From Bombyx mori (Eukaryota; Arthropoda; Insecta; Lepidoptera; Bombycidae), in contig NC_085116.1 in assembly GCF_030269925.1 (NCBI RefSeq), positions 1,922,001-1,986,000 on the forward strand: a stretch of DNA of 64,000 nt, in the 5' to 3' direction. Positions within the stretch are counted from its first letter, which is position 1. Each line of letters starts with the position of its first letter. Below, piece by piece: positions 56,901 to 64,000 of the stretch. Under the pieces are notes generated by a model that was not told the DNA's origin, made no database searches, and saw nothing but the letters and a program-made list of their open reading frames with translations. The position numbers and the translations under genes were made by a program.

Positions 56901-59900
56901 CTTTCATAAGAACCTTCTCTTGTAAATAATAAACACAACAAAACAGAGTATTGTCCAGTTTGTTGTTTGTAGTTATGAGCTTACATACCTACGTTACGCA
57001 GATTTTTTATATACAAATTTTGTTTTCTACCTGTTTTTGCCAGTAACCTCTAGGGCTTAGTGAATTCACGAGTCTAGCTCTGATAGAACTTGCTTAAATC
57101 TACCCCAGCAAGAGTAGTGGTTCGCTGTTAACCAACGGAAGTAGTTATGTTTAGTACATATCACGTGCGACCCAGTTTGAAGGGTGGGGTAGTCATTATG
57201 TAACATAATTGAGATGGACTGCGGCAGTCACGCTTCTGTATTTTGGTCGGTTACCGGAGCCCATAAACATTACAACGTAAATGCGTATTTCTGCCGTGAA
57301 GCAGTAATTCGTTTCGGTTTGAATGGTGGGGCAGCCGTTGTTACTAGGTATACTGAAATCTTAGAACTCATATCTGAAGGTGGGTGGTGGTATTTACGTT
57401 GTAGATGTCTATGGGCTCTGGTAACCACTTAACACTAGGTGGGCTGTGAGCTCGTCCACATATCTACGGAATAAAGAAAAAAACCATAGTGCGATGGAGG
57501 ATACCGGCACACCGCCATCTATCGGGCTTTGATGGAAACCGCAGACGTATTTCACAATTTGTCTCGTTGAACCTCCTTATTTATTTTTCTTCCTACCTAT
57601 GCTGCTAGCCTTCATTCATTTACAACGAACAAAATCTTTATTCGTAATTGTAATATAACTATTTGGTGACTTAGCTTGGACCCCATCAGAAGGCCTACCC
57701 TAAATGAGGCCGTCAGCGCAAAAGCGGCCTAAGCTTACCATAGTCAGTATGGAGATAATGAGGTTCGAATTTACTTTTACGCTGCTTCGTAGGCAAAAAT
57801 AATGTTTACTAAGCCATCTGTTATCTATGGGTGGTAGGACTATTTAGGATCTATTTACTGGTGGTAGGACCTCTTGTGAGTCCGCACGGGTAGGTACCAC
57901 CGCCCTGCCTATTTCTGCCGTAAAGCAGTAATGCGTTTCGGTTTGAAGGGTGAGGCAGCCGCTGTAACTATACTTGATACCTTAGAGCTTATATCTCGAG
58001 ATGGGTGGCGCATATACGTTGTAGATGTCTATGGGCTCCAATAACCACTTAACACCAGGTAGCCTGTGAGATCGTCCACCCATCTAAGCCATAAAAAAAA
58101 ACTAGGCATAAGACGGTTTTGCATGAAAATTTATTATGTTTTAAATAAATTGCATATATAAGCACGAATATGTTTTTTTTTTGGATTAGGCCACATTTGC
58201 TCTGACGGCCTCAAATATCTCTACTCATCCCTGTTTCGAGCTTTAGGTATGCATCTAATCCAACGATCCATTATTATTTTTTATTGCTTAGATGTGTGGA
58301 CGAGCTCACAGCCCACCTGGTTACTGGAGTCCATAGACATCTACAACGTAAATGCGCCACACTCCTTGAGATATAAGTTCTAAGGTCTCAAGTATAGTTA
58401 CAACGGCTGCCCCACCCTTCAAACCGAAACGCATTACTATTTCACGGCAGAAATTGGCGGGGCGGCGGTACCTACCCGGACTCACAAGAGGTCCTACCAC
58501 CAGTAATTATTTAACCATATTATTTAAACACTAACGCCAACGATCATTAACCCTCGAGTTTCAAAATCAAACGAGGTTTGAACTGTCGGTTTATCGGCGC
58601 GGGTCGATGCGACCCCACGCGCGCTCTGCCAGGTGCGAGCCGGCTCCCCTTCCGCCGCAGATGGTTGTCGCGGCTGACACTTGCACGTTCCTTAGATCCA
58701 CGACCGAGGCTAGAGCTATTTTTGTATCCTTGTGTCTTTTACGATCATTACCAATTTGTACTTACCGCAAGGGTATTATAATCCTTTAGTAAGCTATAGG
58801 GCTGACTTTTCAATTACGGAAAAAAGTTATAGGGAGGCAAAAATAAAACAAATTGAAGAAGAAAATAATTGTTTCACTTTTACATTCTGTCAAGGTTTAT
58901 AATGATCTTGATGGATGCCTATAATTGTTCGGCTCTGAGGGTATTTTTATTTTTCGGCCAAATCTTCTCAGTGGGTCGCGATTGCGATCCGGTGGTAGAT
59001 TCTGCGAAGCACTGCTCTTGCTAGAGCCAGTGTTAGCAACACTCCGGTTTGAACCCCGTGAGCTCACCTACACGTCAAGGAGAAGCTGAAATAGCCTCTC
59101 AAGGCTATCTATCAGCATAGGTAGGAAAAAAGTTAGTGCATGTGTTGGCATATCGTCATCTCAGTGCACGCATACTTTAAAATAAACATATTCCTTATTC
59201 GCACAATCCATTATACAAGTGAAAATTTTTTACCATAAAAATGTTATTCAACCATGCGATTAAAATCACATGATTGGCTAGGTCATAGACCCCTTAACAT
59301 ATTTGCAAAGTCAAGGTCGACTGCGGGACACCTGCCCCGGTCTCACGCCAGGATCCGGTCAACCAGTTGCCGGGAGTCGTCGAAACGTTGTACGGCGCAG
59401 GCTCGTTGCAATTGTAGAAGCATCTGTGAGTGAACTCGGTCACAGCTGTGCTAACTATGACGTCGATGAATCAATTCGAATTTAATTCCTGCCAAGACGA
59501 CTTGACATTGAAGTTGCTGCCTTATGTTAGACTGCTGAGAGACAAATATGTTTATTAAAAAAAGAAACACTAATTCAACTATTTGGTCATATCGGGTCTT
59601 GTATGAATGATAACAATAATCATGAAAAGCCGCGATGGCAAAAAGATCGATGCCTTTGAAATTTGGGTGTGACGAAGGATGCTGCGAATACAAAGGACTG
59701 CAATGAGAACTAACAAGTGTATTTGAATAGAGCTAAAAATCCAAAAAAGGCCCTTACCATCTGCCAAGAACGCATTATTAGCTTCTTCGGATATATCATG
59801 CGGTCTCCCAGACATGGATTAGAAAAGTTCATTTTTTTATGATTGAATGATTACTGGTGGCCCGGAGGCCTTTCCAGTTTCACCAGGACAGGTGGGCGAG

Positions 59901-61278
59901 CAAAGGCTCAGCCAGGAGGGGTGGGATTTGCTAACAATTACCCGAGCGCCTCCGAAGGAGACCTAACAACTCAAGAGCAATTGCTTCGCGAATGAATCTA
60001 CTACCGAATCGGAATCGCCACCCGCTGAGAAGATCCGGCGAGAAACTCAGCTGGTTGGTGGTAGTCCATATCATGCGGTTCATAACCGAACACTATGGAA
60101 GAGAGTCACACGTGGTCGCGATTCTCAGTAGTGAGGAAACGAGCAAGTAGAAAGAATATTATAACTTAGATATTATAATATTCACTAGATACGTAAATGA
60201 ATGCCCGAGAGTACCTCCCGTTGGTCTAAATGTAAATCCTGTTTCTCACCTTTATGCGTTTGGACGTTTGCCAATAGCGCTTTAAATGTGGCTGTTAAGC
60301 TCAATTTGGAGTCATTGTCTCGAAACGATGCGTTACGTATGACTGTAGGTAGCGTATCGATAAAATGCTGCGAGGGAATTAAATAGATAAGTATTGTAGT
60401 GATGCGCATTAGCTATTAGACCAACAGTGTCATCAAACAATTATGTTAACTTCGTGTGCGGAAAATTGAGATGAAAGGGCCTAGATAGACCAAACGTATG
60501 GGTAGCCTAACTTATGTGACTATATCGGAATTATAATAATACTTATGATGTATTTATGAATGACTTTAAAGAAAAATAATATCGAGTATAAAAAATGAAA
60601 CCTACAAAATTTATTAGATAGAGCTATTAAGTACCGGTGGTAGGGTGCGCCCTAGTGAATCTGCATTGGTACATATCACTGTCGAAATAGTCACCAGTGG
60701 TACCTGCTTAGCAACAAACGGGCCGCCAATTCCTTCACCCAGAATGTGCAAAAAAATAATAATTGATCAACTTACGCAATATTATATAAGTAAGTTTGTA
60801 CTAAGACTACAAGACATTTTAGTCTTGGTAATTGCTTAGAAACGAATTGATAACATTTAGTTACATCTAACTTACATATATCTGTAATTATAATCCGCAA
60901 ACATATTGTGTGTACCATGTGTCTTTGAAACACGTCTCTAATTATTGATATGTTTGTTCCAGACGGAGCTTTTCGGCATAAAATGGCGTAAGCTTGTGTG
61001 GGGTGAGACTAGCGGTGGCGGCGAGGGCGAGGAGGGCGCCGCTCCGCTGGCGGACCCCGTGATCAGCAGCTACGCGCGCTGCCTCGCCGGGGACATCCTC
61101 TGCGTGTGGCGGCGCGTGCCCGCCCCGCAACCGCCGCCCGACATCTATGACATGATGCCCGCCCCGCCGCCACCGCCGCCGCCGCTTTCACTTCGCGCCG
61201 CCAAAGAACTTTGGATATTCTGGTACGGCGAGGAGCCGGACCTCAACGGACTCGTCGCACCGGAACTCATATCGAGCC
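37864..61278 (+). CDS. skd: skuld / Mediator complex subunit 13 (MED13), 5' part only
   Basis: MED13 is the large scaffold of the Mediator CDK8 kinase module and links it to core Mediator in the nucleus; fly skuld acts in segmentation, eye and wing patterning (established knowledge). Two coding exons are visible, 37864-37932 and 60963-61278, joined in phase 0 across a 23,030-bp intron. The joined start contains [15 protein letters not shown] then TELFGIKWRKLVWGE, matching human MED13 '[28 protein letters not shown]'; further on, ELWIFWYGEEP matches 'ELWIFWWGEDP'. Exon 2 ends in phase 1 at GTAAGT, so the gene continues past the window. The ATG at 37864 is used because MED13 begins a few residues before the NGASLEDC motif. 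Exon 2 carries a proline-rich insert absent from the human protein as I recall it. Confidence 0.9.
38511..38696 (-). CDS. unrecognised 61-codon open frame in a CpG-rich patch of skuld intron 1
   Basis: Starts MATRQVEVAPVLFSLLAEDD and ends KSFNTIRHR. It lies in the GC-rich stretch 38590-38760, about 650 bp downstream of skuld exon 1 and antisense to it. No recognised domain. The open frame may simply be a by-product of the GC-rich composition near the promoter. Confidence 0.2.
   Translation of the reverse strand: MATRQVEVAPVLFSLLAEDDRAPPAPRTFNPHPLILTRTQSDKIRASYEHYAKSFNTIRHR
40080..40323 (+). mobile_element. Bm1 SINE, full length
   Basis: ACTGGTGGTAGGACCTCTTG to AAGCAATAAAAAAAAAA. Skuld intron 1. 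Confidence 0.92.
41787..41867 (+). repeat. 81-nt poly(A) run
   Basis: A pure A tract in skuld intron 1. The 190 bp before it resemble moth repeats (GAATCTCTGAAACGGCTCC) but no Bm1 or LINE 3' end is recognised. Possibly the tail of an unrecognised retroposon. Confidence 0.8.
42291..42350 (-). mobile_element. type C LINE tail, cut off by a MITE
   Basis: Reads TTGTAGGCAGACGAGCATAC and GGCCCACCTGATGG, then stops at the left end of the MITE. Confidence 0.6.
42351..42600. mobile_element. MITE with about 40-bp terminal inverted repeats
   Basis: The left arm GGTGAAAGGCTGTTTGGTTT and AAGCGACATTT is repeated inverted at the right end with one change (TATTT for TGTTT). The match extends outward to ATATCG with two further mismatches. 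A TA dinucleotide can be read as the target duplication (42352-42353 and 42598-42599). No coding capacity in 250 bp. It interrupts a type C LINE tail. Confidence 0.8.
42759..43052 (+). mobile_element. Helitron, family 2, 3' end eroded
   Basis: The same sequence as 29579-29828, with a TATC microsatellite at its start, an extra segment near 42970 and AGCAAT in place of AGCTAG at the end. Skuld intron 1. Confidence 0.72.
43783..43925 (+). mobile_element. very diverged Bm1-like fragment
   Basis: GTGAACCCGCACGCGTCGAT, GTTTCGGTCTGA and GAACGTGAGCTCGATTGCCC are in Bm1 order. Low certainty. Confidence 0.35.
44572..44833 (+). mobile_element. Bm1 SINE, full length
   Basis: ACTGGTGGTAGGACTGCTTG to AAGCAATAAAAAAAAAAAAA, with a small duplication (CAACTAACTATA). 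Skuld intron 1. Confidence 0.9.
46377..46592 (+). CDS. unrecognised 71-codon open frame in skuld intron 1
   Basis: Starts MVHGAVVTCHHRDCGRFKTT and ends EERLNEKS. It is not similar to anything I recognise. Codon use is less AT-biased than the surroundings, and an AATAAA sits directly after the stop. It overlaps the left arm of the inverted repeat, so it may be part of a decayed mobile element rather than a gene. Confidence 0.2.
   Translation: MVHGAVVTCHHRDCGRFKTTVRSYFNDKQKARRSLLRLNNIAFAFNFDASNEHYANSKFLDLQEERLNEKS
46515..46778. repeat. inverted repeat, arms about 40 bp
   Basis: CGATGCCTCCAATGAACACT at 46519 recurs inverted near 46741-46772 with a few mismatches, separated by about 190 bp. The pair could fold into a hairpin if transcribed with skuld intron 1. 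Confidence 0.75.
46786..47165 (-). mobile_element. diverged Helitron, family 1
   Basis: On the minus strand from ACGTTAATACGTCAAGGG to GTCGAATTTGGACTAG; ends are eroded. Skuld intron 1. Confidence 0.65.
47530..47740 (+). mobile_element. Bm1 SINE, 5'-truncated
   Basis: CACCCCGCCTATTTCTGCCG to AAGCAATAAAAAATAAATAA. Skuld intron 1. Confidence 0.88.
50242..50483 (+). mobile_element. Bm1 SINE, full length
   Basis: TTTACTGGTGGTATGACCTA to AAGCAATAAAAAAAA. Skuld intron 1. Confidence 0.88.
51270..51400 (+). mobile_element. degraded Jockey-type LINE 3' fragment
   Basis: Shares CCACTGAATTTCTCACTGG, GGTAGTAGATTCATC and AGCACTGCTCTTGCTAGG with the better copies. Skuld intron 1. Confidence 0.65.
52110..52558 (+). 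mobile_element. Jockey-type LINE 3' end, tail type A
   Basis: The C-terminal frame ends NRTRRTRQRGLRAA, nearly the same as the end of the large LINE at 6126. A long 3' UTR and the ending GGCCACCAGTAATCTCTCAA plus poly(A) follow. The same tail type as 5876-6125. Confidence 0.85.
52895..53144 (-). mobile_element. Bm1 SINE, full length
   Basis: TTATTGCTTAGATGGATGGA to GTCCTACCCACCAGT. Skuld intron 1; forms an inverted pair with 53499-53733. Confidence 0.9.
53499..53733 (+). mobile_element. Bm1 SINE, full length, no A tail
   Basis: ACTGGTGGTAGGACCTCTTG to CCCATCTAAGCAAAAG. Confidence 0.9.
53996..54300 (-). mobile_element. degraded type C LINE C-terminus
   Basis: On the minus strand, frames resemble the STVRFQRY...RNKLLNTVW region of the copy at 10868, then a TGGACGTCTGCAATGCCAGG-like tail. 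Heavily mutated. Confidence 0.5.
54450..54583 (+). mobile_element. degraded Jockey-type LINE 3' fragment
   Basis: Contains CGCGATTCCGATCCGGTAGT and CTCTTGCTAGG with deletions. Skuld intron 1. Confidence 0.65.
55160..55425 (+). promoter_or_regulatory. CpG-rich island with CRE in skuld intron 1, possible internal promoter
   Basis: A GC- and CpG-dense stretch in AT-rich intron DNA with no repeat signature. It holds a perfect cAMP-response element TGACGTCA at 55199-55206 and several ACGT/CGCG motifs. It could be an alternative promoter or enhancer of skuld; there is no transcript evidence here. Confidence 0.35.
57175..57483 (+). mobile_element. rearranged Bm1 SINE
   Basis: A GTTTGAAGGGTGGGGTAGTC piece at 57175, a middle piece in the order of the reverse strand, then a good copy from TATTTCTGCCGTGAAGCAGT (57286) to the tail. 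Suggests two overlapping insertions. Confidence 0.7.
57854..58101 (+). mobile_element. Bm1 SINE, full length
   Basis: TTTACTGGTGGTAGGACCTC to AAGCCATAAAAAAAAA. Skuld intron 1. Confidence 0.92.
58276..58504 (-). mobile_element. Bm1 SINE, near full length
   Basis: TTTTTTATTGCTTAGATGTG to GAGGTCCTACCACCAGTA, with a small internal deletion. Skuld intron 1. Confidence 0.9.
58962..59130 (+). mobile_element. Jockey-type LINE 3' end, tail type B
   Basis: Starts in the AATCTTCTCAGTGGGTCGCG block and ends CATAGGTAGGAAAAAA. Skuld intron 1. Confidence 0.8.
59765..60150 (+). mobile_element. RTE-like LINE C-terminal remnant, interrupted
   Basis: Before the insertion one frame reads RIISFFGYIMRSPRHGLEKF; after it, AVHNRTLWKRVTRGRDSQ and a stop. 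These resemble the conserved end of RTE-clade reverse transcriptase proteins ('FFGHIMRRPEHGLEKLI ... RGRDSQ'). The middle is occupied by the Jockey tail and some sequence is missing. Confidence 0.6.
59833..60053 (-). mobile_element. Jockey-type LINE 3' end (type A), inserted in an RTE-like LINE
   Basis: Reverse complement of the type A tail, with a T run at its low-coordinate end. It splits an RTE-like C-terminal frame (see next entry). Confidence 0.8.
60633..60702 (+). mobile_element. degraded Bm1 5' fragment
   Basis: TACCGGTGGTAGGGTGCGCC and GGTACATATCACTGTCGAAA. About 260 bp upstream of skuld exon 2. Confidence 0.5.
60963..61278 (+). CDS. skd: skuld (MED13) coding exon 2
   Basis: Reads TELFGIKWRKLVWGETSGGG, then SYARCLAGDILCVWRR and ELWIFWYGEEPDLNG. 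The acceptor is TTTGTTCCAG and the donor GTAAGT, phase 1. A proline/methionine-rich segment, DIYDMMPAPPPPPPP, sits between the conserved CVWRR and ELWIFW blocks. GC-rich against AT-rich surroundings. Confidence 0.92.
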
Positions 61279-64000
61279 GTAAGTCATAGTTGTAAATCAC
61301 TCTAATTTAACCCACACGCGTACAACTTCACGATAGAGCACTATTTAACAGGCTCGTTAAAGATATTTGACTAACGACATTCTGAATGAAATCGGTCCGG
61401 CATAACCAGTCTGAAACAATAGGAAGGGATGTTAACAGCTCGTTAACCAGACTGTGTTGTACGCAGCAATTAGCTTAGATTGAGATCTCGCGAGTTGCGA
61501 CGTCATCCGGCGACAATAGACGAAAATCCAGGAAGCTACAGTGTACTGTAATCACGATAATGAATAGAACCCTCCCCCGGAGTCTTTCGGATTGTCTTTT
61601 TGAATAGCGTCTGCTGTCTGGGGCGGTGAATTAAGATTTTAGACACGAATTTCGTTTTTTTTCGGTATACTCGCCAACGTTCGGCGGTTACATTTTAATT
61701 AAGAATGTCGCAGTGGTTCATAATTCCACACGAAAATGTAAATCATATTCAGTAATAAGATATTATTTATTACGCAGGGTATTTCCAAGAGGAATATTAA
61801 TTCCATTTAATAAACATTACTTAATATTCCAAAATTAAATAGCTATTTTGTTGATAGAAATAAATATTGCGGTACAAGTGCAATCGTCTGTGAAACATTT
61901 TCTCAAATAACAAATTATATGGCGACCAATCAGAGCACATTTTGTCACCAAACCATAATCTTAAAATAAAATGCATTTCAGAAAAGTCTTCATTAAATCT
62001 GCAAACTTTTCGACTTCCAAAACATCGAATAATATTACCTCATTACGCGTGGCCATTCGTACGAAATGCCATAATAAAACTTCATTGCCCCATTTGCAAT
62101 CCGAGAGAATAAAAAATCTTCATTTATATTTACCGCAACGCTACGAATTCGGTCATAACTGCGACACAGCGCTCGGTCGTTACAAAAGGAGCTGGCTGAT
62201 AGGGAAGCTGACGCCCGCCCAATCTCGTAGGGCGGTTCGGAATAGCCGGGCTCGATTTAAGGGCCTCCAATGTGGGACCCCACTTTGACTAAGAAATATT
62301 TATATTTTTCGATGAAGCCCTTTGTAAATAAGACTATGAACCTATAAGTATATTTAGACATTATAGGCATAAAGGAAGGTTAGGTGCATGTTAGCTTGCA
62401 TGATTATAAGATTTAAAATGTTTCATTTTAAAGCATAATTGGTTCTAATATATCATAACATAAATACCACATTTTTAAGATAAGATTTCGATTCGTCTAA
62501 TGTTGCCTACGGCGAGAGTCTAGACCCAATGCGAGGAACAAAAAACTATAATACACACGAATAAAAGTGATTATGGTAAAAACTTAATGTGGGGTTATGT
62601 TTTTAATATCGAAATATTCTGAATAATTTACAAAAAATTAAAGTCAAAAGCCAATGATAATAATCAAATTTAGTGTAATGTTTCTCTACTAAGTCAATTC
62701 ATTAAAAACGAATGATATCACAAATTTAATACATAAAAAAATTGAGAAAAGACTGCATCAAAGTTTCAGTAAATCTTCTAACAAACACGACTCAAGTCAT
62801 GAACAAAGAGGGGCAGAAGTTTCAGGACGTTGTTCTACTATACTTTTGCGGATCAATCCTTTATTCAACAGGTGGCATAGTGAATCGTAAGAAAGTTCAA
62901 CATCTCAAATGACTTAGGGTCTGTTTTTGGACATTCTTTCAATGTACAGTTTTAGATCTGCCCAAAATCCTTTTATGTTTTAAATATATTCTTACAATAA
63001 GACATAAACTCAGAAAATTATCTTAATTTCGTTTTTAACTGTTTTTTTGTTTGTTTTTGTTTTATATGAGATCATCTTTTAGTATATTTGAATTTTATTT
63101 ATTATTTCCGAGGACTTGTAATATATTAAATACATTCCATAATATAATTTTATAAAAAATTTCGCATGTACCTAAAGCTCTATTCATAGTTTTTTTTTTT
63201 AGATAGGAAAGTTTTATTAAAACTGTAAGTCGCGTGCGCCGTTAGCATCGCAACTCCCTCTAGCGTGCAAGTTCACGTACGATTACTCGTGTATACGAAA
63301 ATAGAACGTGACATAAATAAATCTACGTAATTATGTTTCTGACGCTTTTGTTTTGGGTTCTGACTCTGAGTAAGAGCTGATTGGTGGAATGAAAGTTACT
63401 ATAGAACATATAAAAACACCGTACTGTGTATCTTTTTATTTGATATTATCGCCTTCATCTGTTGACGCAGCTTATTTGACATAATTGCCTGGAATTCGAA
63501 TACTTCCTAGTTAAACAAAACCTAATTCGGGAAATTATATTATTTTAAATTATAACTTAAATACTTACCGTACTCACTTTTACTAAAGAAAAGTTTCTGT
63601 TTGAAGAGCAATGGACTCGAAATTCAAGCATTCTCGTTAACGCCTCTCATTGAACCAGCAGCAATGTTACTGAGAAGTTTGTCCATTCCATGCCTTCTTC
63701 AATCTTACAACATATTTGGTATCATTGGATCGTATTTGAATCTCTCTGTAAATAAATAACGTAACACTGATTTGCAGATAACAGCAGATAAGGAACTATT
63801 AATAACACGACACATTGACGTCACTAATAGCTAAATTAATAATGTAAACAGGTAAACGGAGCAAATCGTAACAGATTTAATATCAGTCACTACCGCGCTC
63901 GTTCAGAAGGTCAACTCCTTGTTCGACATTGACATTGTCTACAATTATGTCATTTATCCTTCCCTCTGACGGATAAAGTACACAAATACTTGTAGTTGCG
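61279..64000. other. skuld intron 2, start
   Basis: AT-rich DNA after the exon 2 donor. A 105-codon open frame at 61971-62288 has no recognisable similarity and no supporting splice context. No repeat family is recognised with confidence. Confidence 0.65.

Larger units (their letters stand above)
37933..60962. other. skuld intron 1 (23 kb)
   Basis: Long, AT-rich first intron, typical of regulatory genes. Identified repeats are listed separately. Stretches with nothing recognised include 38800-40070, 40330-41780, 43930-44570, 44835-46370, 47750-50240, 50490-51260 and 54600-57170, apart from the CpG-rich patches at 38590-38760 and 55160-55425. A (T)n run lies at 56868-56900. Confidence 0.75.

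Noticed and set aside
61971..62288. 105-codon open frame in skuld intron 2
   Set aside because: No similarity recognised, ordinary intron composition around it, no polyadenylation or splice context that supports it.

Overview
This is an insect nuclear genome window, almost certainly from a silkworm (Bombyx mori or its sister species B. mandarina). It carries about two dozen copies of a tRNA-derived SINE that matches the Bm1 family as I know it, Jockey-type LINE tails typical of Bombyx, and Helitron-type repeats common in moths. Genes are split into short GC-rich exons inside AT-rich introns. No bacterial operon, CRISPR array or viral genome is visible.

Three protein-coding genes can be read. 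(1) Positions 4251-33626, minus strand: a complete 35-exon gene for hobbit/BLTP2 (human KIAA0100), a giant bridge-like lipid-transfer protein. All exon phases join, and the model gives 2243 residues; the human protein, from memory, is about 2235. (2) Positions 35437-37311, minus strand: a complete five-exon gene for mitochondrial ribosomal protein L50, 187 residues. (3) From 37864 on the plus strand: the 5' end of Mediator subunit 13 (skuld/MED13), with two coding exons separated by a 23-kb intron; the rest lies beyond the window. mRpL50 and skuld are head to head and probably share a 0.55-kb promoter region. hobbit lies downstream of mRpL50 on the same strand.

Four identical tRNA-Asp(GTC) genes sit in three introns of hobbit, all antisense to it. 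The remaining DNA is mostly interspersed repeats: Bm1 SINEs, Jockey-clade LINE 3' ends of two tail types, tails of a third LINE type, an RTE-like LINE end, several non-autonomous Helitrons with TC...CTAG termini, and a MITE with terminal inverted repeats of about 40 bp.

The most unusual observation is a 2.4-kb, 5'-truncated Jockey-clade LINE with an intact reverse transcriptase frame. It is inserted in sense orientation in hobbit intron 31, with a perfect 9-bp target duplication. Its poly(A) tail ends 11 nt upstream of exon 32, so it displaced the natural polypyrimidine tract. Other points are a GC-AG intron in hobbit, a coding 21-bp minisatellite in exon 11, Helitrons and SINEs lying within 13-30 nt of splice sites, and a CpG-rich, CRE-containing island inside skuld intron 1 that could be an internal promoter. 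I see no previously undescribed multi-gene system.

All exon borders were placed by eye, from reading frame, GT/AG signals and remembered homologous sequences; no alignment program was run.
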